From JANNOG01 sp031398915 (GTDB lineage: Bacteria > Actinomycetota > Actinomycetes > Actinomycetales > JBBAYJ01): DNA of 64,000 nucleotides. The stretch is taken from the NCBI GenBank assembly GCA_031398915.1, contig JANNOG010000075.1, positions 9,605-73,604 on the forward strand, written 5' to 3'. Numbering within the stretch: the stretch's first letter is position 1; each line of letters opens with the position of its first letter. The notes under the pieces were generated by a model, which searched no databases, was not told the DNA's origin, and saw nothing but the letters and a program-made list of their open reading frames with translations. Positions 51,372 through 59,581 of the stretch are shown one piece after another. The translations under genes were made by a program, and so were the position numbers.

Positions 51372-52283
51372 ATGCTCGATGCCCCGTTCGGACTGGCCCT
51401 CGCAGCCGGAATGGTTGCCGCCGTCAATCCGTGCGGCTTCGCCCTGCTCCCCGCCTACCTGTCCCTGCTGGTCGTCGGCGAGACGCCCGGACGCGTCGCC
51501 GCCGTCGGCCGCGCACTCGTGGCCACAGCCGCCATGACGGCCGGTTTCTCGGGTGTCTTCCTGATATTCGGATTGGCAGTGGTCCCGGTCGCCGGCGAGA
51601 TCCAGGGTCGCCTCCCATGGGTGACCATCGCCATCGGTGCCCTCCTGGTGCTGCTGGGGGCTTGGCTGGCGACCGGTCGTGAACTACCCGGCATGCAATT
51701 GCCGCGCCCCGGCGGCCGGGCGATCAGCAGGAATCCCTGGTCGATGGCGGTATTCGGGTTCGCCTACGCGATCGCCTCGCTCAGCTGCACCATCGGACCC
51801 TTCCTGGCGATCGTCGTGACCTCGTTCCGCGCCGGGTCCGTCGTCTCGGGGCTCGGACTGTTCGCCGCCTACGCGGTGGGGATGGGCGTCACCGTCGGCA
51901 TCGCGGCCATCGCCGTCGCGCTCGCACAAGGCGCGCTGGTCAGGCGGCTGCGCCGCGCCGCGCCGGTCATCTCCCGCGTCGGTGGCGTGCTCCTGATGGT
52001 CGCGGGCGCCTACGTGGCCTATTACGGCTGGTGGGAGACCCGCGTCCTGGCCGGGGCACCCGCTGAGGACCCGATCGTCACCACGGTGCTGGAGGTGCAA
52101 CGCCGCCTCTCCGAAGGCCTCGGGTCGCTCGGCTTCGGAGTGCTGCTCACCGTGTTCGTGGCGCTGTGCGCGGTCGCCCTCGTGCTCGTCCTGGTGGCGC
52201 GCCGCTCACCTGCTCGCGGCCAGCACGACCCAGACCCCGCCCTGCCCGATGAGGAGCGTCACTATAGCGAGGACCGCCGGTAA
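51372..52283 (+). CDS. ccdA: CcdA-like cytochrome c biogenesis/thiol-transport membrane protein
   Basis: A 303-residue DsbD-type membrane protein with about seven to eight segments. The two redox Cys lie in AAVNPCGFALLPAYLSLLV and ASLSCTIGPFLAIV, the positions expected for passing electrons from cytoplasmic thioredoxin across the membrane. It acts with the TlpA-like lipoprotein. The 3' end overlaps the convergent UbiA-family gene by 78 bp. Confidence 0.9.
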   Translation: MLDAPFGLALAAGMVAAVNPCGFALLPAYLSLLVVGETPGRVAAVGRALVATAAMTAGFSGVFLIFGLAVVPVAGEIQGRLPWVTIAIGALLVLLGAWLATGRELPGMQLPRPGGRAISRNPWSMAVFGFAYAIASLSCTIGPFLAIVVTSFRAGSVVSGLGLFAAYAVGMGVTVGIAAIAVALAQGALVRRLRRAAPVISRVGGVLLMVAGAYVAYYGWWETRVLAGAPAEDPIVTTVLEVQRRLSEGLGSLGFGVLLTVFVALCAVALVLVLVARRSPARGQHDPDPALPDEERHYSEDRR

Positions 52284-53153
52284 TGGCGGCCGGCGGGCCA
52301 GTGACACCGCAGCCCACACCGACAGCGGCAACGCCGGGAGCGCTGCCACAGCCCACGCCCATGGCACCGAGCCCCCTTCGTCACCGGATCCGAGGCCCAG
52401 CACGGCCAGTGCCGCGATCACGCCGTACGCGACGGCGGTCACCGCGAGCGCGACACCTCGCGCCATGGGTGGCCGAAGCCGGACGGCGAGGGTGAGTTTG
52501 CCGGTGATCCGATCCGCGTCCCGGTCGGCCCACTGGGTCTCGAGCAGGTTGACGAAGACGAGCAGCGCGAAGGGCACGAAGATCAGCACGTCGCGGATGG
52601 TCACGGTGCCGGTGGCGGCGGCCACGCCGAACACGGGGAGCAGCAGGCCACCCAGCAGCGCGTTGGCGACCTCGCCCGTACCGTGTCGAGACAGCGGCCA
52701 TGGACCGACCGAGTACGACCAGCCGCCCACGAGACCGACCACCAGGAGCACGGCGACGAGCCCGTTGATCGCTCCTGCCCCCGCGGCCCCCGCGGCCCCC
52801 GCGGCCAGCACCGCAAGGGCTGCCGCAGCCATGACAACCGCCGCGACCCCAGGCACCGTGCGGGTCAGTCCCAGATCGGTGAGCGCGCCGCTGCCGCCCG
52901 AGAATGCGGTCCGCGTCGTCATGGCGTCGGTTTCTGCGTCCGCGTACTCGTTGACGAAGTGGACGCTGAGCGCAGTGGGAACGAGAGCTGCCGCTGCCCA
53001 GACCACGGCTCGAAGGTCCACACTGCCCACTCGTACCGCCCCAGCAGCGGCACCGACGGCGAAGACGACGAGGATGAGGAGAACCTGTTCGGGTCGACTC
53101 ATCCGCCACAGACCCACCACCAGCCGATACCCGCGAATCGCGGGCGGTGTCAT
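52206..53153 (-). CDS. UbiA-family prenyltransferase
   Basis: A 315-residue membrane protein with about nine hydrophobic segments. The first Asp-rich motif is HFVNEYADAETDAMTTRTAF, the second is LLETQWADRDADRITGKLTL, both needed for Mg-diphosphate binding. The pattern SGGSGALTDLGL resembles MenA-like enzymes that prenylate 1,4-dihydroxy-2-naphthoate, but no other menaquinone gene is near, so the acceptor is not certain. The ATG at 53153 is the chosen start. Confidence 0.85.
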   Translation of the reverse strand: MTPPAIRGYRLVVGLWRMSRPEQVLLILVVFAVGAAAGAVRVGSVDLRAVVWAAAALVPTALSVHFVNEYADAETDAMTTRTAFSGGSGALTDLGLTRTVPGVAAVVMAAAALAVLAAGAAGAAGAGAINGLVAVLLVVGLVGGWSYSVGPWPLSRHGTGEVANALLGGLLLPVFGVAAATGTVTIRDVLIFVPFALLVFVNLLETQWADRDADRITGKLTLAVRLRPPMARGVALAVTAVAYGVIAALAVLGLGSGDEGGSVPWAWAVAALPALPLSVWAAVSLARRPPLPAVLAIVTLLIGQGGVWVVLAASR

Positions 53154-53171
53154 GGTCGCCAGACTAAGCAG

Positions 53172-53537
53172 GTGCCTCACCGGTCCGATCGCCTCGTGTG
53201 GGACCTCGTCGTCGTGGGCGGCGGCAGCGCAGGTCTCGTCGCTGCGCACACGGCCGCTGAGCTCGGCGCCCGCGTCCTGCTCGTCGAGCGGGCACGGACA
53301 GGCGGAGAGTGCCTGTGGACGGGATGCGTGCCGAGCAAGGCACTGCTCGGCGCGGCCGCGCATGTCGCTGCCCTGCGTCGAGATGTCGGCCACGCCTCCG
53401 CAGGACAGGTCACGGTCGACTTCGGGGCGGTCAGTGGCTTCGGGCGGGCCTCAGCCACCTCGCTTATCATTGGCAACGGCGTGCCGGGAAGTCTGGTCGG
53501 CGGTCCCCTTCGTCGACCCCGAGGAGTCCCGCCGTGA
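53172..53537 (+). pseudogene. Truncated pyridine nucleotide-disulfide oxidoreductase
   Basis: The frame from GTG 53172 encodes the N-terminal FAD domain of a mercuric reductase/lipoamide dehydrogenase-type enzyme: WDLVVVGGGSAGLVAAHTAA, then RTGGECLWTGCVPSKALLGA with the redox Cys pair. Homology ends near residue 85 (DFGAV), and the frame closes at 53537 with no NAD-binding or dimer domain; about 350 residues of the family are missing. A remnant fused to the upstream region of nhaA is the simplest reading. It overlaps the nhaA start by four bases. Confidence 0.8.
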
Positions 53538-54859
53538 CCAGCCCGCCACCCGTGCCCACCCCCCCGACACGGCTGTTCGGCCGGGGCTCCCGGCCGCAGA
53601 CGCAACGCATCTCCGACGTGCTGCGCACGGAGACGGTGGGTGGGGCGCTGCTGCTGGCGGCCGCCGTCATCGCGCTGGTGTGGGCGAACTCGCCGTGGTC
53701 GTCGGCCTATGCCGGCCTGCGGGACACCCAGATCGGCCCAGCTGCCCTGCAACTCGACCTGACCCTGGGGCAGTGGGCCGCCGACGGACTGCTCGCCATC
53801 TTCTTCTTCGTTGCCGGGCTGGAGCTCAAGCGAGAGTTCGTCGCCGGCAGCCTGCGCGACCCGCGTCGGGCTGTCGTGCCGGTGGCCGCCGCCATCGCAG
53901 GGATGGCCGTCCCAGCCACCCTCTACGTCCTGGTGAACCTCTCCTCCCCAGACGGGGGGGCGCTGCGAGGGTGGGCGATCCCGACGGCGACGGACATCGC
54001 CTTCGCGGTCGCGGTCCTGGCGGTCATCGGCAGCCATCTGCCCCCCGCCCTGCGGACGTTCGTGCTCACGCTGGCGGTCGTGGACGACCTCCTGGCGATC
54101 ACGATCATCGCGTTCTTCTACACCAGCGATCTCGAGGTCGTGCCGCTGCTGCTGTCGCTGCTCGTCATCGCCGCCTTCGGGGTCGCCGTCCAGCGAGGGA
54201 TCCGCTCGTGGTGGCTCCTCGTCCCGCTGGCGATGGTGGCCTGGGCGCTGATGCATGCCTCGGGCATCCATGCCACGGTCGCGGGTGTCCTGCTGGGTTT
54301 CACCGTGCCGGTGATCCGCAGCCGTGGAGCAGGTGGACCGGATGCCGGGCCTGGGATGGCCGAGCGTTTCGAGCATCTGTGGCGGCCGCTGTCCGCCGGG
54401 TTCGCGGTGCCGGTCTTCGCCTTCTTCTCCGCCGGTGTCACCGTGGGCGGGCTGAGCGGCCTGGTCGACTCCCTGCAGGATCGTGTCGCCCTGGGCGTCG
54501 TCGTCGGCCTCGTCGCCGGGAAGGCGTTGGGGATCATGGGGGCCACCGCTCTGGTCACGAGGTTCACTCGCGCCCAGCGGGACCCGTCGCTGTCCTGGTG
54601 GGACCTGCTGGGGGCGGCCATCCTCGCCGGGATCGGCTTCACCGTCTCGCTGCTCATCGGCGAGCTGGCCTTCGGGGCCGGCAGCGAGCGCGACGAGCAC
54701 GTCAAGGTCGGTGTGCTGACCGGCTCGCTGGTGTCCGCGGTCATGGCAACGGTCGTGCTGGGCGTGCGTAACCGCTTCTACCGCCGACTGCACGACGCCG
54801 AGCGCACCGACGGCGATGGTGACGGCGTCCCCGACACGCTGGCGACCGACGTCACGTAG
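53534..54859 (+). CDS. nhaA: Na+/H+ antiporter NhaA
   Basis: A 441-residue antiporter with about 12 hydrophobic segments. The sequence has the NhaA pattern IFFFVAGLELKREFVAGSLR, WAIPTATDIAFAVAVLAVIG (TDIAFA), the ion-binding Asp pair in LTLAVVDDLLAITIIA and ILAGIGFTVSLLIGELAFG. The GTG at 53534 has GAGGAG upstream. The C-terminal tail TDGDGDGVPDTLATD is an acidic, calcium-loop-like extension that is not part of E. coli NhaA. It ends overlapping the convergent PAS-AraC gene by eight bases. Confidence 0.94.
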   Translation: MTSPPPVPTPPTRLFGRGSRPQTQRISDVLRTETVGGALLLAAAVIALVWANSPWSSAYAGLRDTQIGPAALQLDLTLGQWAADGLLAIFFFVAGLELKREFVAGSLRDPRRAVVPVAAAIAGMAVPATLYVLVNLSSPDGGALRGWAIPTATDIAFAVAVLAVIGSHLPPALRTFVLTLAVVDDLLAITIIAFFYTSDLEVVPLLLSLLVIAAFGVAVQRGIRSWWLLVPLAMVAWALMHASGIHATVAGVLLGFTVPVIRSRGAGGPDAGPGMAERFEHLWRPLSAGFAVPVFAFFSAGVTVGGLSGLVDSLQDRVALGVVVGLVAGKALGIMGATALVTRFTRAQRDPSLSWWDLLGAAILAGIGFTVSLLIGELAFGAGSERDEHVKVGVLTGSLVSAVMATVVLGVRNRFYRRLHDAERTDGDGDGVPDTLATDVT

Positions 54860-55565
54860 GGCCGCCGCGCCCCGCGGGCGCACGTGATCGGTACGCGCCG
54901 GGGGTGAGGCCGAGCACCGAACGGAACTGGCGGGTGAAGGTCGCCTGGTCATAGAAACCGCACTCGGCGGCGATGTCCCCGAACGACAGGGTCGTCGTCG
55001 TCGCGAGCCGGACGGCGTGCTCGATTCGCAGCCGCTGAACGAGCTTGGTCGGCGGCAGGCCCAGCGTCGCCGTGCAGCGGCGCTGGAACCGTGACCTGCT
55101 GAGCCCGGCCACATGCGCCATGCGGTCGACGGTCCACGGTTGGGCGACGTCGGCACGGATCGCGGCAACGACCGCCGCCAGCCCGGCGTCGGCACTGGTG
55201 AGCTGGGTGTCGAGGTCGACGGACAGGGCCGCCACTGCGACCCCCCGGCCGTCGGCGTCGGTGACCAGGGCCTTGGACGTCACGTACCAGCCGAGCCTGC
55301 CGTCGGCCCGAACGATGAGTTCGAGATGGTCCTGCAGCGCGATGCCGGTCGCCACGAGGCGGTCGTCCTGCTGCGCATAGGACCGTGCGAGATCGCGCGG
55401 GAACAGGTCGTCGACCGTCGCGCCGAGCACGTCCTCGCGCGGTCGGCCGACCCGGCGCAGGAAACCGTCGTTGACATACACGTAGCGGCGGTCCGGGCCC
55501 TTGATGCTCGCCATCACCTGGGCCGTGTGTTGGGTGAGTGTGACGAACAGCGCTGCCGCGGGCAT
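54852..55565 (-). CDS. AraC-family regulator with N-terminal PAS domain
   Basis: A regulator of about 237 residues with a PAS fold at about residues 5-125 (IKGPDRRYVYVNDGFLRRVG, REDVLGATVDDLFPRDLARS) and an AraC-type double helix-turn-helix at 155-235 (VDRMAHVAGLSRSRFQRRCT, IAAECGFYDQATFTRQFRSV). The ATG at 55565 is preferred since the open frame to 55631 would reach within seven bases of the putA start and swallow the promoter region. It is divergent from putA and probably activates it in response to proline or a related signal. Confidence 0.87.
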   Translation of the reverse strand: MPAAALFVTLTQHTAQVMASIKGPDRRYVYVNDGFLRRVGRPREDVLGATVDDLFPRDLARSYAQQDDRLVATGIALQDHLELIVRADGRLGWYVTSKALVTDADGRGVAVAALSVDLDTQLTSADAGLAAVVAAIRADVAQPWTVDRMAHVAGLSRSRFQRRCTATLGLPPTKLVQRLRIEHAVRLATTTTLSFGDIAAECGFYDQATFTRQFRSVLGLTPGAYRSRAPAGRGGPT

Positions 55566-55604
55566 TTGTATCGATGCGACAACGGCATTCCGTCCTTCAT
55601 ACAA
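55566..55604. promoter_or_regulatory. Spaced inverted repeat between the PAS-AraC gene and putA
   Basis: TTGTAT (55566-55571) and ATACAA (55599-55604) are inverted and spaced 33 bp centre to centre, about three helical turns, in the 72-bp gap between the two divergent starts. It is a plausible binding site for the AraC-type dimer. It lies immediately next to the regulator start. Confidence 0.5.
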
Positions 55605-55637
55605 GACGGGGGAGTCGAACGGCGGTGTCATGGACCG

Positions 55638-58600
55638 ATGATGACAACGACCGGGACCGTCGTCGCGGACCGCGCCGAGGCGCTGGCCCAGGACCTGCTC
55701 GCGAGGTCCCTCGCGCAGCGCACGGCCGCGGAGCGGCGCGCAGCCCGCCGCCTCGCCCGCCTCGTCGCCGACGACGCCGGCCGGGATGTGGTGCTGGACC
55801 TCACTGACCGGGCGATGCGCTCGCCCACGGCGGCGGGCACGGCCCGGGTCTTGGTCGACCTCGCCCGGCGGGGCCTGCCGCGCTCACTGGGCACCGTCGA
55901 CCGGATCGGGTTGCGCCTACTGGCCGCCGTGGCTCCGGCCGTCCCCGACCTGGCGAGGCGACTCGTCGACTGGCGCGTCGACCACGACGCGGCAGGGGTC
56001 GTGCTCCCGCTCGACGAGCCGGGCTTCACTGGCTACCTGCGGCGACGCGCCCGAGACGGCGTGCGGGTCAACGTCAACGTGCTGGGCGAGGCGATCCTCG
56101 GCGACGACGAGGCCGACCACCGGCTCGCCACGGTCCTCGACCGCATCGCGCGCCCCGAGGTCACCTACGTCTCGGTCAAGATCTCGGCTGTCTGCGCGAA
56201 CCTGGACGTCCTCGCCGAGGCGGACTCGCTGGTGCGGATCAGCGACCGGCTGAGGCGGTTGTACCGGGCTGCCGACATGGCCGACCCGCCCGTCTTCGTC
56301 AATCTCGACATGGAGGAGTACCGGGACCTGCACCTGTCCGCGACGGCGTTCATGCGGGTCCTCGACGAGCCGGAATTCACCCGGACGGCAGCGGGAATCG
56401 TCCTCCAGGCCTACATTCCGAATTCGCACGCCGTCCTCGAACAGTTGTGCCGATGGGCCAACGGTCGGGTCTGTTCCGGCGGCGCTGGAATCAAGGTCCG
56501 CCTGGTCAAGGGTGCGAATCTCGCGATGGAGATCGTCGAGGCCGAGAGTCACGGCTGGGACCCCGCCCCGTATTCGAGCAAGGCCGAGGTGGACGCCTCG
56601 TTCAAGGCCATGCTCGACACCGCCCTGCAGCTGGGCGAGGCGGCCGCGGTCCGCGTCGGGGTCGCCAGCCACAACCTGTTCGACGTCGCGTGGGCCCTGG
56701 CGGTCCGCGAGGACCTCGACGCCGTCGACCGGGTCGAGATCGAGATGCTCGAGGGAATGGCGCCGGCCCAAGCCCGCGCGGTGCGCGACCGGGCCGGGGA
56801 CCTCCTGCTGTATGCGCCGGTCGTGGCGGCCGCCCAGCGGGACGCCTCGATCGCCTACCTCAGCCGCCGCCTCGACGAGAACTCGGGAGCTGAGAACTTC
56901 CTACGGCACCTGTTCGACCTGGCGCCCGGCTCACCCGCGTGGGAGCGCGAACGCGAGCGCTTCCGGGCCTCGGTCGAGCGCCGCCACGCGGTACCCACCG
57001 CCACTCGCCGCCGTCAGGACCGCACCCGACCCGACCCGATGCCCGATCCGGACCGCCCCTTCGCCAACGCCACCGACACCGACTTCACGGTTGCCGGCAA
57101 CCGGCAGTGGATTGCCGACCACCTCGCGGATCCGCAGGTCCCCGCTGTCGCCGTGGTGGACAGCACGTCCGCCGTGGACGCTGCCGTTGCTCGCGCGGCA
57201 GCCGCGCAGCGGGCCTGGGGAGCGCAGTCCTGGGGCCATCGCCGCGCCCTCCTCGCGAACCTCGCCCGGGTCATGGCGGACGGCCGCGGCCGCACGATCG
57301 CCGTCATGGCGCACACCACCGGCAAGACCGTCCGCGAGGGTGACCCCGAGGTGAGCGAGGCCGTCGACTTCGCGACCTGGGCCGCGGCCACGACCCGCGG
57401 TCACGAGGCGATCGAGGCGCGCGGCGGCACCTGGCACCCGCACCGGGTCACCGTCGTCGCCGGGCCGTGGAACTTCCCATACGCCATCCCCGCGTGCGGG
57501 CTGGTCAATGCCGTCGCCGCGGGCGGAGCGGTCCTGGTCAAGCCCGCCCCGGAGGCGCGCGCCGTCGCGGCCCTGCTGGTCGAGCAGGCGCACGCCGCCG
57601 GTATCCCGGCCGACCTCGTCCAGCTGGTCGCCACCCCCGACGACGACACAGGGCGCCATCTCGTCATCCATCCGGAGGTGGACCACGTCGTCCTCACCGG
57701 CAGTGCCGCGACCGCCCGCCTGTTCCAGTCCTGGCGCCCGGCCATCTCGCTGACCGCCGAGACCAGCGGCAAGAACGCGCTCGTCGTCACGGCGGCCGCC
57801 GACGTCGACCAGGCGATCGCCGACCTCGTGCGGTCCGCGTTCGGCCATGCCGGGCAGAAATGTTCGGCCGCGAGCCTCGGCATCGTCGAGGCGGCCCTCT
57901 ATGACGACCCCGCCTTCCACTCGCGCCTCGCCGACGCCGTCCGGAGCCTGCCGGTGGGCGAGGCGACGGACCTGCGGACGGTCATGGGCCCGCTCGTTAC
58001 TGCGCCCACTGACCCACTGCTCCGCGCGCTGACGACCCTCGAACCGGGGGAGTCCTGGACGGTCGAGCCCCGTCGCCTCGGTCCGAGCGCGAGCGGCGGC
58101 GAGATCTGGTCGCCCGGCGTGCGCCGCGACGTCGCCGATGGATCGTGGTTCCACCTCACCGAGTGCTTCGGCCCGGTGCTGGGCCTGATGCGGGCCCGCG
58201 ACCTGGACCACGCCGTAGACCTGCAGAACGCCACCTCCTACGGGCTGACGGGGGGCCTGCACTCCCTCGACCCCGGCGAGGTCGACCGGTGGCTCGACCG
58301 GGTCCAGGTGGGCAATGCCTATGTCAACCGCCCCATCACGGGCGCGATCGTCCGCCGCCAGCCGTTCGGTGGGTGGAAGGCGTCGTCGGTCGGGCCGGGC
58401 TGGAAGGCAGGGGGCCCGCACCACCTCCACGGGTACGGGACGTGGACGGGCCCGGCCATCGCGGCCGCGGCGACCGCCGCGGACACGGCGGCAGTGGCGG
58501 ACACCGCGGACACGGCGGCGGAGGCGTCGTACCGCGCCGCCCACGCCGAGGTCATCGCGGGCGAGCGCGACCCGTCCGGGCTGCGCGCCGAGAGCAACAT

Positions 58601-58961
58601 CTTGCGGCACCGACCGATCGACCGGGTCCTCGCCCGAGTTGCGACGCCGGACGCACCCGAGGTGGCCCTGCTGCACCTCGCCTCACGGCTCACCGGCACT
58701 CCGGTCGAGGTCGTTGCGGCCATCGACGTGCCGGACGAGCAGTTCGCGGCCCGGTTGCGAGGGCTGCCGGCGGGGACGGACGTCCGGCTTCGGCTCCTCA
58801 CCACCGCCTCGGACGAGGTCCTGGCAGCCGCCCACGGTGCCGGCATGGCCGTCGACCGCGCCGCCGTCACCGCGCTGGGCGAGGTCGAACTACTGCACTG
58901 GGTCAAGGAACAGGCCGTCTCGCGCACGATGCACCGGCACGGGCGGTTGCTGACTCGCTGA
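55638..58961 (+). CDS. putA: Bifunctional proline dehydrogenase / L-glutamate gamma-semialdehyde dehydrogenase
   Basis: A 1107-residue PutA. Residues 80-440 form the FAD-dependent proline dehydrogenase barrel (VTYVSVKISAVCANLDVLAE, KVRLVKGANLAMEIVEAESH, VGVASHNLFDVAWALA). Residues 490-960 form the aldehyde dehydrogenase: VAGPWNFPYAIPACGLVNAV, Glu708 in LTAETSGKNALVV and catalytic Cys742 in HAGQKCSAASLGIVE. A C-terminal Ala-rich linker and about 130 further residues follow. It converts proline to glutamate. No N-terminal ribbon-helix-helix domain is present, so it is not autoregulatory; the divergent PAS-AraC protein is the likely regulator. The first of two adjacent ATGs is used; no ribosome-binding site is obvious. 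Confidence 0.95.
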   Translation: MMTTTGTVVADRAEALAQDLLARSLAQRTAAERRAARRLARLVADDAGRDVVLDLTDRAMRSPTAAGTARVLVDLARRGLPRSLGTVDRIGLRLLAAVAPAVPDLARRLVDWRVDHDAAGVVLPLDEPGFTGYLRRRARDGVRVNVNVLGEAILGDDEADHRLATVLDRIARPEVTYVSVKISAVCANLDVLAEADSLVRISDRLRRLYRAADMADPPVFVNLDMEEYRDLHLSATAFMRVLDEPEFTRTAAGIVLQAYIPNSHAVLEQLCRWANGRVCSGGAGIKVRLVKGANLAMEIVEAESHGWDPAPYSSKAEVDASFKAMLDTALQLGEAAAVRVGVASHNLFDVAWALAVREDLDAVDRVEIEMLEGMAPAQARAVRDRAGDLLLYAPVVAAAQRDASIAYLSRRLDENSGAENFLRHLFDLAPGSPAWERERERFRASVERRHAVPTATRRRQDRTRPDPMPDPDRPFANATDTDFTVAGNRQWIADHLADPQVPAVAVVDSTSAVDAAVARAAAAQRAWGAQSWGHRRALLANLARVMADGRGRTIAVMAHTTGKTVREGDPEVSEAVDFATWAAATTRGHEAIEARGGTWHPHRVTVVAGPWNFPYAIPACGLVNAVAAGGAVLVKPAPEARAVAALLVEQAHAAGIPADLVQLVATPDDDTGRHLVIHPEVDHVVLTGSAATARLFQSWRPAISLTAETSGKNALVVTAAADVDQAIADLVRSAFGHAGQKCSAASLGIVEAALYDDPAFHSRLADAVRSLPVGEATDLRTVMGPLVTAPTDPLLRALTTLEPGESWTVEPRRLGPSASGGEIWSPGVRRDVADGSWFHLTECFGPVLGLMRARDLDHAVDLQNATSYGLTGGLHSLDPGEVDRWLDRVQVGNAYVNRPITGAIVRRQPFGGWKASSVGPGWKAGGPHHLHGYGTWTGPAIAAAATAADTAAVADTADTAAEASYRAAHAEVIAGERDPSGLRAESNILRHRPIDRVLARVATPDAPEVALLHLASRLTGTPVEVVAAIDVPDEQFAARLRGLPAGTDVRLRLLTTASDEVLAAAHGAGMAVDRAAVTALGEVELLHWVKEQAVSRTMHRHGRLLTR

Positions 58962-59032
58962 TGCCAGGCTTGTCTCTCAGAGGAAAAGTGCCCCCGCCGC
59001 ACCTGCGGAACCAGCCCTCCCTGAGCTCGCGG

Positions 59033-59524
59033 TCACTCGGTGGTGGAAGCGCTCTCTGTTGCAGTCTCCTGCCGGTCAGTTGGGTCGGTCGAGGTGATCT
59101 CTGCAAGCAGGTGCTGAGCGCGCCTGATAGCGCGGTCGCGCTGCTGGTTGATCTCGTCGATGCACCTCAGGTCGTCGGGATCGCGGTAGCAGTGCGATGC
59201 GTGCTCGACGACAACGAGCGCCGACAGGGTGATCGTGACCTGCTCGCGCAGTTCGAGAGCGCGCTGCGCAGCGCTGCCGCGGCGCTGAGCCGCGCGGTCG
59301 GGGTCGCGGCTGAGCGCAGTGACGATGTCGTTGATGGACAGACCGGCGTTGCGGAACGTGGTGATCAGGCGAAGGCGGTCCACGGCGACAGGGGTGTAGC
59401 GGCGTTGTCCGGCCACGCGGGCGTCGGGTTCGAGCAGTCCCCTGCCCTCGTAGAACCGGATCGCCGAGACGCTCACGCCGACCTGTTCTGCAAGGTCGCC
59501 GATCCGCAGTGTGGCTCCGGTCAT
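59033..59524 (-). CDS. MerR-family transcriptional regulator
   Basis: A 163-residue regulator. The DNA-binding domain reads LRIGDLAEQVGVSVSAIRFY, then EGRGLLEPDARVAGQRRY, followed by a dimerisation helix. The C-terminus has only two Cys (ASHCYRDPDDLRC) and lacks the four-Cys cluster of SoxR. It may sense a carbonyl or redox compound. The ATG at 59524 follows GGGAGGCGGAG. It is divergent from the MDR reductase gene, with a perfect inverted repeat between. Confidence 0.92.
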   Translation of the reverse strand: MTGATLRIGDLAEQVGVSVSAIRFYEGRGLLEPDARVAGQRRYTPVAVDRLRLITTFRNAGLSINDIVTALSRDPDRAAQRRGSAAQRALELREQVTITLSALVVVEHASHCYRDPDDLRCIDEINQQRDRAIRRAQHLLAEITSTDPTDRQETATESASTTE

Positions 59525-59547
59525 CACTCCGCCTCCCGAACACCTTG

Positions 59548-59567
59548 ACCTCAATCATGGTTGAGGT
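59548..59567. promoter_or_regulatory. MerR-type operator between regulator and MDR reductase
   Basis: ACCTCAA (59548-59554) and TTGAGGT (59561-59567) form perfect 7-bp arms around TCATGG, preceded by TTGACC at 59545-59550. The start of the reductase is 14 bp downstream, so its transcript would be nearly leaderless. The arms CCTCAA/TTGAGG equal those of a SoxR box. Confidence 0.75.
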
Positions 59568-59581
59568 GCAAGCGTAGCGGC

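Noticed and set aside
59033..59524. Identification of the MerR protein as SoxR
   Set aside because: The operator resembles a SoxR box but the four-Cys iron-sulfur motif is absent.
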